A stretch of DNA of 64,000 bases from SURF-28 sp034521465 (GTDB lineage Bacteria > Bacteroidota > Ignavibacteria > Ignavibacteriales > Melioribacteraceae). Positions 19,767 through 25,745 of this stretch are shown here, in pieces; the first letter of the stretch is position 1; each line of letters opens with the position of its first letter. The position numbers were made by a program, and so were the translations under genes. The notes below the pieces were generated by a model. The model was not told the DNA's origin. It did not search any database and saw only the letters and a list, made by a program, of their open reading frames with translations. Where the stretch lies: positions 1 to 64,000 of the forward strand of contig JAXHMN010000008.1 of assembly GCA_034521465.1 (NCBI GenBank). Direction: 5' to 3'.

Positions 19767-20041
19767 GATTTATTCCTTATTGGATTACCAACAACATCAA
19801 GCCATCCGTACATTGGTTTAGATTCATCATATCGGTTAAATCCAACCAAAAATAATTTTTCGTTTTCTTCGAATCGTAATTCAAAACCTTCAAGCAAATT
19901 GAATTCTTCAAGACTTATTTCTTCTATTTTCTCTTCAGGTATTAAAACATCTTCGTTCTGAGAAAGGCAAATATGTTGTTTTGTAGCAGTTTCAGCATCA
20001 GAATAATTATCAAAAGCTAATTGCAAGATGGGATTAACCAT
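19763..20041 (-). CDS. Unidentified small ORF between cas6 and cas3
   Basis: 93 residues, with its own ATG at 20041 five bases after GAGAGGAG. Very acidic (VLIPEEKIEEISLEEFNLLE, then ELRFEENEKLFLVGFNRYDE) and ending GWLDVVGNPIRNKS. The stop overlaps the cas3 GTG (19763-19766). No RAMP motif is visible. It could be the C-terminal part of a roughly 200-residue gene starting at 20371, which would match the size expected of Cas5, or a separate operon gene. Confidence 0.45.
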   Translation of the reverse strand: MVNPILQLAFDNYSDAETATKQHICLSQNEDVLIPEEKIEEISLEEFNLLEGFELRFEENEKLFLVGFNRYDESKPMYGWLDVVGNPIRNKS

Positions 20042-20073
20042 TACTCCTCTCTTTATGATAGAATTGCTCTTTT

Positions 20074-20371
20074 ATTTTAACACTTCCATTTCGACTGTGT
20101 TCTTCTTAAATTCTTTTTGCTCTTGTCTGTTCTTGCTGAACATCTAATTTGCTCGTACTGTCAATTTGTGTCTCTTAATTTTTTGAACTCCTCGAAAAAG
20201 AAATCTGCCTTGTTTATTCTTTGCAAAAAGTTCTGGAAATATCTTTTTTTTCAATTCCTTCAATTATCGATGGGGTTAAAAACTTGTTGGCTATAGCTTT
20301 CCCCATCTTTAAGTGGAGTCGCAAGGCTTTTATAAAACCAAACTGGACCGGGAATATTCAACAACAAACAT
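20074..20371 (-). CDS. Unidentified ORF in the Cas5 position (frameshifted)
   Basis: ATG at 20371 follows an AGGAGAG site. After an early shift it reads NIPGPVWFYKSLATPLKDGE, SYSQQVFNP, then in a third frame FPELFAKNKQGRFLFRGVQK and IKRHKLTVRAN, an in-frame TAG, and SKNRQEQKEFKKNTVEMEVL. The basic, beta-like middle could bind RNA. Cas5 is otherwise missing from the locus and usually lies beside cas7 or between cas6 and cas3, so this gene, perhaps with the next one, is the candidate. The sequence itself does not prove it. Confidence 0.35.
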
Positions 20372-20394
20372 CCGCTTCTCTCCTTTAAATTTTA

Positions 20395-21064
20395 TTAATG
20401 CAAAGCTCCAAAACCGCTACCGGTTGAATGACCTGCGCCTACTGCTCCAGAGGAATCGCAATACCTTCGGGATCACCTTCGGCGATAGTAGGCAGAAGTT
20501 AGCTCTGACTTCTTGATATCTTTTATTCTGACGAATCCAGTCTTTGGATCGTGGCAGTCTTCATCAAATCGATAGTAACACTCAGAATCTAAATTGGCTT
20601 TTTTTAGTTTAGTTTGAAGTGTTTCGTTTAAAGTAACGATTTTTGCTTTCTTCGTCTTGAACGGTTAAACGTATGGCATGGGGGTTTCGTTAGACTTAAC
20701 GAATAAATATTGGGCTTGCCGCGACGAGTCTTTCCCGGCGTCCAAAGTTTGGATTTTCTTGAATCTGGAATTTCAGATATTTTCATACCACAGCAAAGGT
20801 CTGCATCGTTCATTAGAGTTGGAATGAGTTTTTTCGCAACTCTCCATCGGAGAAAGCTAATAAACCAATTAGCTCCTTTAGGAAAATCAATACCATTTGT
20901 GTCGATCTTTCGACCTCGTAACCAACTAAGTGAATAAGAAGTATGATTTCATTCATGGATTTGATTTTCACCAATCCACTTATGAAAAGCGCCGATTAAG
21001 TAATGTTGATAATCGAATGGAACGTGTTGGGAGTTAGGGGTTATTTTGAAAATGTAACTCTCAA
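20395..21064 (-). CDS. cas6: Cas6 pre-crRNA endonuclease (frameshifted)
   Basis: TTG at 21064, five bases after GGAGGT (21070-21075). Corrected reading: MRVTFSKITPNSQHVPFDYQ, HYLIGAFHKWIGENQIHE, YSLSWLRGRKIDTNGIDFPK, GANWFISFL, and at the end AGHSTGSGFGALH. The N-terminal P-N-x-(V/I)-P-F-x-Y-Q-x-x-L pattern, the YS-SWL block and the C-terminal glycine-rich loop are Cas6 hallmarks. About 223 residues. The His in the first domain (AFHKW) is a possible catalytic residue. An in-frame TGA after IHE is probably another indel pair. First gene of the cas operon. Confidence 0.75.
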
Positions 21065-21367
21065 GATGTACCTCCGAAAAAATCCAGTGGGCTAAATATT
21101 TACAATAATGATGCAACTATTAATAAATAGCAAGCATATATTCAGCAATTTAATAAGTGCATTCCAATTATTTGGCAGATTGAGTGCCGGGTTAATTATT
21201 GAGTAATAATAAGTTCTCAAGCTTCTCCAAAACGACAGCAAATAATACAACTGAACAATCGAATATTAAGATGATTTTAACTTATTAATGGCAAGGAAAA
21301 GAAGAAGATGGCAGGAGAGAACGCATCTTTGTCCCCAATAGGTCTGAGGTGAGCGCAGTTCGAAACA
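21065..21367. promoter_or_regulatory. Intergenic region upstream of cas6
   Basis: 303 bases, A/T rich, between cas6 and the end of the phage-like early operon, both on the minus strand. It must contain the cas promoter, since the early operon appears to end at a weak hairpin (21370-21392). No leader-like repeat fragment, RNA gene or ORF is seen. The GGAGGT ribosome-binding site of cas6 is at 21070-21075. Confidence 0.4.
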
Positions 21368-21619
21368 TCAAAACAAGTTACAACTTGTTTTTAGTGTTAA
21401 ATCTCTCTTTCTTTTAGCAGCTTCGTTCTTAATGTTACAATTATTTGCAACATATCTTTTACAGTAATTAACGTAAGCAACACTGAGGAACACAGCGAAG
21501 CCGCCGGGAACATTCCGAACGATAGAAGAATTAGGATAATCTTTATTTATTTTTTCGGAAATAGAATAAGCAAATTTTTCTGTATATGGTTCAGTTAATT
21601 GATGTGTAAATTCTGGCAT
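21368..21619 (-). CDS. Hypothetical phage-type early protein
   Basis: 83 residues (MPEFTHQLTEPYTEKFAYSI to LTLKTSCNLF). Mixed composition with a small hydrophobic patch (GGFAVFLSVAYVNYCKRYV). No domain recognised. Last gene of the minus-strand early operon, eight bases after the previous stop. Its final codons overlap an ACAAGTT/AACTTGT hairpin followed by T residues, which may end the transcript. Confidence 0.5.
   Translation of the reverse strand: MPEFTHQLTEPYTEKFAYSISEKINKDYPNSSIVRNVPGGFAVFLSVAYVNYCKRYVANNCNIKNEAAKRKRDLTLKTSCNLF
21370..21393 (-). terminator. Possible hairpin terminator of the early operon
   Basis: On the minus strand AACAAGTT-GT-AACTTGTT is followed by TTGATG, and on the plus strand AAACAAGTTACAACTTG is followed by TTTTTAG, so the structure could act in either direction. 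The stem is AT rich and the loop is two bases if all pairs form, so this is a weak candidate. It overlaps the last codons of the 21368-21619 gene. Confidence 0.3.
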
Positions 21620-21627
21620 AGTATCTC

Positions 21628-21999
21628 CTAGAATAGTTCGTAATTTGGGTTGTTTAGTTTTATTGCAAAAATGTTTTTAACAAGATCACCGATTGCAACA
21701 CGATCACAGTTAGCGATTGCTTCCATTTCATCTACGATAGAATTTAATCTGCGCCGTTTGTATGCTTCCCATTCTTTTTTATTAACCGCTAAGTAGTAAC
21801 CGTTATCATCTGCAACTATCCAGTGACCTTGCAGTCTCGCTTCGTGAGAAAGGATTCTGATCTTCCTCCGGAAGGAAGATAGGGAACCGGGTTTACCGGC
21901 TTCTATCCAAAGTGTTTCACTTTTCTTAGCTGCGGATTTACTGTAACTAAGCAGCCGGAGAAAATCAGCCCAATGTTTTATATCATTCATGGTTTTCAT
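21628..21999 (-). CDS. Phage winged-helix-like early protein
   Basis: 123 residues. Contains KIRILSHEARLQGHWIVADD and NGYYLAVNKKEWEAYKRRRL, the pattern of small phage proteins in which a winged helix (RIRxIxxEAR..G..I.......GYYLA) is followed by a helical tail. These occur in replication or regulatory early operons of many phages. The exact role is not known. Good open frame without shifts, with short spacing to both neighbours. Confidence 0.5.
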   Translation of the reverse strand: MKTMNDIKHWADFLRLLSYSKSAAKKSETLWIEAGKPGSLSSFRRKIRILSHEARLQGHWIVADDNGYYLAVNKKEWEAYKRRRLNSIVDEMEAIANCDRVAIGDLVKNIFAIKLNNPNYELF

Positions 22000-22035
22000 T
22001 CTAAGCAGTTGAGTATTTCATTTTTTGTATTTCTT

Positions 22036-22260
22036 TCATTTGCGGAAAGCTCTGATTAATTTCATGATTCTGCTTTCTAAAATTTTAACTCTGTTATTTA
22101 CGTTTAGATAAATCTGCATATCTTCAATGTGCCGGTTGACTAGATATGAATTGTTTTTATAAAAATGTTTGTACAGAAATTTGTAGTTGATCGTAAATGA
22201 GAGTGCAAAAGCGAATAAGAAAAATGCAATGAAGATTATGATGTATTCAATGGAAAACAT
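22036..22260 (-). CDS. Small single-pass membrane protein
   Basis: 74 residues with one long N-terminal hydrophobic helix (YIIIFIAFFLFAFALSFTIN) and a basic C-terminal tail containing NNRVKILESRIMKLIRAFRK, which could form an amphipathic helix on the inner face. Unknown function; such proteins are common in phage early operons. Flanked closely by genes on the same strand. Confidence 0.5.
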   Translation of the reverse strand: MFSIEYIIIFIAFFLFAFALSFTINYKFLYKHFYKNNSYLVNRHIEDMQIYLNVNNRVKILESRIMKLIRAFRK

Positions 22261-22272
22261 TTTAAATTCCTC

Positions 22273-22464
22273 CTATGACTGAATTGCTTCCGGGCAGTCT
22301 GCAAAATGTGATACGTGGAAGCCGGGTTTGTAGATTCTCTTCATATTATTTTTGAGATCTTCTTTCTCGCGTACTGTTAGAGACTCGGCATTAACCGGAA
22401 TGTATTTACCGTTTTTTGTTTTGAGGAAATAGATTTCTTTTTTACATGATTTACAAACTGCCAT
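22273..22464 (-). CDS. Phage zinc-ribbon protein
   Basis: 63 residues. Two metal-binding clusters: CKSCKKEIYFLKTKNGKYIP at the start and HVSHFADCPEA at the end, consistent with a C2HC-type ribbon. The layout C-x2-C, K-T-x-x-G-K-x-x-P-V, then H-F-x-x-C-P is widespread in small phage early proteins of unknown function. Overlap-free, 4 bases from its upstream neighbour. Confidence 0.6.
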   Translation of the reverse strand: MAVCKSCKKEIYFLKTKNGKYIPVNAESLTVREKEDLKNNMKRIYKPGFHVSHFADCPEAIQS

Positions 22465-22468
22465 ATCA

Positions 22469-22948
22469 TCAACTCACTTTTTTGAAAAGATCTAACTGCT
22501 CACGTTCACCATCGATAAAAGCATTTATCTGCAGCATCAGTTCGTAAGCATCGTTTACTAAATCTGCCGGAAGTAGTTGTTTGCTGTCCCCATCCTCAGC
22601 GTGGAAGTCCTCAATTTTATGCGGAGTATTGAGGATGAGTGGAGTATTGGAACCGGATAGTTTACGAGCTGCGGTAACCGTACAGCCCATTATGTGTTTC
22701 TCTCCGGACCAACTAAAAGAAAATGATTTGATTTCAAGTTTCTGAATTTCTTCATCTTTCTCCGGGAGTTCACAGAGATTAAGAACATGTTTTCTGAACA
22801 GCATTGCTTGATTAATTAAATCCGGTGCAGGTTTGTCGACTGTCGTGAAGTTGAATTGATCGTATTCATCTTCCGAACGTTTTATTTGAAAAGAGCAGAA
22901 TATTTTATCCTCCGGTAAGAACTTAAATTTTAGTGGTTCGTATTTCAT
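22469..22948 (-). CDS. Hypothetical phage early protein
   Basis: 159 residues, intact. Beta-rich first half (EPLKFKFLPEDKIFCSFQIK, SFSFSWSGEKHIMGCTVTAA) and helical acidic second half ending YELMLQINAFIDGEREQLDL. Comparable small proteins sit in phage early operons near replication genes, but I do not recognise a named family. The stretch coding TPLILNTPHKI overlaps a GGAGTATTGAGGATGAGTGG low-complexity motif on the plus strand. Confidence 0.5.
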   Translation of the reverse strand: MKYEPLKFKFLPEDKIFCSFQIKRSEDEYDQFNFTTVDKPAPDLINQAMLFRKHVLNLCELPEKDEEIQKLEIKSFSFSWSGEKHIMGCTVTAARKLSGSNTPLILNTPHKIEDFHAEDGDSKQLLPADLVNDAYELMLQINAFIDGEREQLDLFKKVS

Positions 22949-22984
22949 GTTACCTCCTCTGATTTGTTTACATTAAAGCTTTAA

Positions 22985-23015
22985 GTAAGTTATCCACATT
23001 TTGTGGATAACTTAC
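22985..23015. promoter_or_regulatory. Perfect palindrome with two DnaA-box-like sequences
   Basis: Arms GTAAGTTATCCACA (22985-22998) and TGTGGATAACTTAC (23002-23015) are perfect inverted copies separated by TTT. Each arm contains TTATCCACA, identical to the high-affinity bacterial DnaA box, and TAAGTTA, which recurs in the early promoter region at 23827-23912. It lies just downstream of the DUF4373-like replication gene on the minus strand. It could be a replication origin element, an operator or, less likely, a terminator, since no U run follows on either strand. Confidence 0.65.
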
Positions 23016-23017
23016 CC

Positions 23018-23051
23018 TTCTTTCTCTCTTTCTTTCTCTCTCTCTCTCTGT
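23018..23051 (+). repeat. CT microsatellite
   Basis: A pyrimidine tract of TTTCTCTC and TCTCTCTC units (GA-rich on the minus strand) between the DnaA-box palindrome and the end of the DUF4373-like gene. Strand-asymmetric simple repeats like this can ease DNA unwinding near an origin, but may equally be slippage-prone filler. Confidence 0.7.
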
Positions 23052-23092
23052 TCAAAATCACACCGAACTATTGAAAAAGTTTGAGCGAACTT

Positions 23093-23468
23093 TCAGAAAG
23101 TTCGGGCAGAACTCTTCAATTTTCTCAATCTTGCTGCTTCTCTTTCTTTCATGACGCGTTTATAATCTTCTCTCACATTTTCAGTGTAGATTTGACCATC
23201 AAGGGATATGATTAATTCGCATTCATTTTCGAGGAAGCTAATCCAATCCTCGAACTCGTCTAAATTGAAATCAAGATCAGCAGCAACGGAGTTGCGGATA
23301 TTTTTTTTATTAAGATTCAAGAGACATTGATCTGCTGAGGCAATCATATTGTTTCAGAGCCCAGAACTTACCTTCACCAGCCCAGCCGTATTTATTGCGA
23401 AGCAGCTTGAACTTCCAGTGATTGTGTGAATCGGAATAATGACTATAGAAAGAGATATTCTTTTTCAT
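23093..23468 (-). CDS. DUF4373 / Lin1244-type phage replication-associated protein (frameshifted)
   Basis: ATG at 23468 overlaps the previous stop. MKKNISFYSHYSDSHNHWKF, LLRNKYGWAGEGKFWALK gives the DUF4373 N-terminal pattern (aspartate/histidine start, K-L-R-x-K-Y-G-W-x-G-x-G-x-Y/F-W-A-L). A shift near 23350 leads to LDFNLDEFEDWISFLENECE and QIYTENVREDYKRVMKEREA, again as in the family. About 125 residues. Such domains are found at the N-terminus of phage replication initiators; here only the short domain is present. Confidence 0.65.
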
Positions 23469-23635
23469 ACGGCTTTATTTTTCTTAAGATGGTTTAGAAT
23501 TGCTTTTTCAGCTTCAGTAGAAAGAGAAGTTTTAACTCCATCAATTTGCTTTTCAGTTACAAACATTTTGAGTTTATTATGCACTTGTTTATCGAGATGA
23601 ATAATTTTAGAAAAGTCCTTCTTTGCAGCTGCCAT
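23465..23635 (-). CDS. Small ribbon-helix-helix-like regulator
   Basis: Start chosen at ATG 23635, because GGAGG lies 11 bases upstream; a longer in-frame start at 23677 has no such site. 56 residues: MAAAKKDFSKIIHLDKQVHN, KLKMFVTEKQIDGVKTSLST, EAEKAILNHLKKNK. A short beta strand (KIIHLDK) followed by two helices suggests an RHH (CopG/Arc-like) DNA-binding fold. Located in the early operon right after the excisionase-like gene. Confidence 0.5.
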   Translation of the reverse strand: MAAAKKDFSKIIHLDKQVHNKLKMFVTEKQIDGVKTSLSTEAEKAILNHLKKNKAV

Positions 23636-23651
23636 ATTAGCGGTCCTCCGA

Positions 23652-23865
23652 TTAGTTAGTTGAATATGAATTATCAAGTAGAAAATCTATTACAGATTTA
23701 GTGGAAACTTTGCGGTGAACTCTTCCGGAAGTAAGGAAGATCTCAAGTTCACCAAGATCGATCTTTTGTCGGATTAACTCTCTATCAAGATTTAGCAGTT
23801 TAGAAGCTTCAGAATATAGAAAGTGATAACTTTCTTATGTGAAATCCACGATAAGTTATTGACAT
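23652..23865 (-). CDS. Excisionase-family HTH protein (Xis-like, frameshifted)
   Basis: Frame YHFLYSEASKLLNLDRELIR, QKIDLGELEIFLTSGRVHRK, VSTKSVIDFLLDN is a MerR/HTH_17-type winged helix: (Y)SxxEAAxLLxxxRxxIxxxIxxGxLxxxxxxGRxxRxxxxxLxxFL. No start codon exists in that frame; the ATG at 23865 gives MSITYRGFHIRKLS and needs one base shift near 23835. About 70 residues. First gene of the minus-strand early operon. Likely assists the nearby integrase in excision or regulates the early promoters. Confidence 0.6.
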
Positions 23866-23915
23866 TTTAATGAAGAATCGTTAACTTGAATAAGTGAAAA
23901 ACTGTAAGTTAAGAT
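23821..23915. promoter_or_regulatory. Early promoter/operator region with repeated TAAGTTA sites
   Basis: Four copies of the AAGTTA core in alternating orientation: TAACTT 23827-23832, TAAGTTA 23852-23858, TAACTT 23883-23888, TAAGTTA 23906-23912. They form two inverted pairs about 23-25 bases apart between the divergently transcribed excisionase-like gene and the HTH gene at 24007. The first pair overlaps the excisionase-like reading frame. The pattern suggests repressor binding at a lysogeny-type switch. The rest of the gap to 24006 is A/T rich. Confidence 0.4.
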
Positions 23916-24006
23916 AATAAAAATGGGAATAAAATGCAAGTATCTGTAATTATACGTAACTATAAATTATTATGTTATTTATTAATTAAGAAAGAAGGTG
24001 TAAATT

Positions 24007-24378
24007 ATGAACAGGGACAGAATAAGATCCGAAATAATACAGAGATACGGGACCTATAAAGAATTTGCTGAAAAGTACAACATTAGACCAACTCTGCTCT
24101 CGAATTGGCTTAAAAATCCAACTCAAAGATTTAAGGCGCTTCTTGATAAAGACGGAATAAATTACGAGGAACCAGAAAAAGAAATGGTTAAAACAGAATC
24201 AGAAATTGAAAACCCCGAATCTATAGTTAAAGAACTAAAAGAAACACTTTATGCAAAAAACAGTCTGATTAAAGAATTACAAAATCTGGTAATTTCAAAA
24301 GACAAGTTAATTGATCAAAAAGATAAATTGATTGAACAGCTTGATAGGTTTGTGAATTTACATGAAAATATAAAGTAG
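24007..24378 (+). CDS. HTH coiled-coil regulator, divergent to early genes
   Basis: 123 residues. The N-terminus RSEIIQRYGTYKEFAEKYNI, RPTLLSNWLKNPTQRFK is a helix-turn-helix (phage repressor or Cro-like: K-E-F-A-E-K-Y-x-I-x-x-x-x-L-S-N-W). The C-terminal half is a heptad-rich coiled coil (SLIKELQNLVISKDKLIDQK, DKLIEQLDRF), probably for oligomerisation. Divergent orientation across an operator-rich gap suits a lysogeny repressor, although no peptidase domain is present. No frameshift. Confidence 0.65.
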   Translation: MNRDRIRSEIIQRYGTYKEFAEKYNIRPTLLSNWLKNPTQRFKALLDKDGINYEEPEKEMVKTESEIENPESIVKELKETLYAKNSLIKELQNLVISKDKLIDQKDKLIEQLDRFVNLHENIK

Positions 24379-24455
24379 GATCCATGAAAAACATGAATGT
24401 AAATAAGGCAAATTAAGCAGCAAAAATATTGTGGTAAATTATAACTATGGGAGTC

Positions 24456-24490
24456 CGTTAGCTAACGAGCTTCCATTGTTACTTTAAAGT
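24456..24490. other. Palindromes upstream of the integrase
   Basis: CGTTAGCTAACG (24456-24467, 12-base perfect palindrome) and ACTTTAAAGT (24481-24490, 10-base perfect palindrome) lie in the 187-base gap before the integrase start. They could be integrase or excisionase arm sites or regulatory sites. Nothing else is recognisable in the gap; GGGAGG at 24552-24557 is the integrase ribosome-binding site. Confidence 0.35.
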
Positions 24491-24565
24491 AGCATGTAGT
24501 TGTTATTGGTTTTTGCTATTGACTTGATCATTATTAAATAAATGGGGGAAAGGGAGGATGATAAA

Positions 24566-25643
24566 ATGGCGAGAATATATAAAAGAGGTAAAACACTTTG
24601 GATCAGTTATTATCACAACGGCAGAGAATACAGAGAATCTCTTCATCTAAAAGATAGTAGAGAAAACCGTTCGCTTGCTAAACGGATAATGAAGAAAAAG
24701 GAAGCTGAGATTGTAACCGGTGCTAATCCAGTTATAAGGAAAGTAAAAGGAAAACTCTTAAAGTCTGCTATGATGAATTTTAAAAGAGCAGGAAGAAACA
24801 AAAGCTATCCCAGTCAACCTTAGATTTATACGAATATGCTTATAATAAATTACTTCATTTTACCGGAGATATTGAACTAAGAAAAATAGATGATAAAATT
24901 GTAGAAGAATTTGAAAAGAGTATTAAGTATCGGAAATTGAAAGTGAAGAAGGACCAAAGAGGACATTATCACCCAACACAAAAGAGATAATCTTCCGACA
25001 TTTACGAATCATATTTAGTTACTTTATTGAAAAGATATATTGAAAGTAATCCATTCCCCAAGAAAAAACGTGCTCCCAAAAGGGTTAATGTCTTATCCGC
25101 CGAATTAGCAGATGAAATCCTGAACCTTGCTCCGAAAAAATGATATAAATCAGTATAGAGCAATCAAATTATTATTAATGACAGGATTGCGAATAAGTGA
25201 ATTATGTAGAGCGGAATTTAATGACATTGATTATAGAAACAAGATATTCTATATTAAAAATACAAAGGGGAAAAGAGTCAGACAGTTTACCACTGTATGA
25301 AGAGTTAGAAAATTTTCTAACATCAGAATTTCCGAATATCAAGGGAAAAATAGTACCGTACAAAGATAGAAGTTCATTTAAGTTTTTCAGGCGATTTTTG
25401 GAGAAGGAAGGATATCCACATTACACACTTCACGAGCTTCGAAAAACATTTATTTCACGTCTTGTTAACTCCGGAAAATTTTCTATTTTTGATATTCAGA
25501 AAATTGCGCGACACAAAGATATTAGAACAACCCAGAAGAGTTATATTGAATTAGATATGAAACGCATAGGAACGAATATTAACGATGTATTTTTACGCAC
25601 AATGAAGCACACAATTAGTGAAAAAGTAACGAATAAAGACTAA
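24566..25643 (+). CDS. int: Tyrosine-recombinase integrase (frameshifted)
   Basis: Start ATG 24566 after GGGAGG. N-terminal MARIYKRGKTLWISYYHNGR is an AP2/Arm-type DNA-binding start; then a SAM-like core-binding part and the catalytic domain: LLMTGLRISELCRAEF (Arg I), LHELRKTFISRLVNSG (His-x-x-Arg), KIARHKDIRTTQKSYIE (His and nucleophile Tyr). Shifts near 24800, 24990, 25140 and 25290. All catalytic residues survive, so it may be functional once errors are corrected. It points to and ends 16 bases before the truncated tRNA-Pro, the expected position relative to an att site. Confidence 0.85.
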
Positions 25644-25658
25644 AATCAAAGCGTCGGC

Positions 25659-25708
25659 CTTGAATGGGGTTCAAGGGGTCGCGGGTTCAAATCCCGCCGT
25701 TCCGACCA
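25659..25708 (+). other. attachment site: 3' part of tRNA-Pro(GGG)
   Basis: Sequence matches the 3' half of a proline tRNA: anticodon stem CTTGA/TCAAG with loop ATGGGGT (anticodon GGG), T arm GCGGG-TTCAAAT-CCCGC, acceptor strand CGTTCCG, A, CCA, then a T run. The expected 5' strand CGGAACG and the D arm are absent upstream; the integrase gene is there instead. This is the classic footprint of integration into a tRNA gene with crossover in or near the anticodon arm. The matching intact copy should lie left of the window or at the other element end. Confidence 0.75.
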
Positions 25709-25745
25709 TTTTTTCTAACCTGTTTAGCAGTAAGAGAGAATTATT

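Noticed and set aside
20925..20990. In-frame TGA in cas6 as a possible stop-codon recoding event.
   Set aside because: The same type of apparent stop occurs in the large terminase at a site that two small indels explain, and frameshifts are common throughout the window. No recoding element is seen.
22985..23015. Chromosomal replication origin based on DnaA boxes.
   Set aside because: No dnaA, dnaN, rpmH or parA/B neighbours and the site lies inside a phage-type early operon, so it cannot be called oriC.
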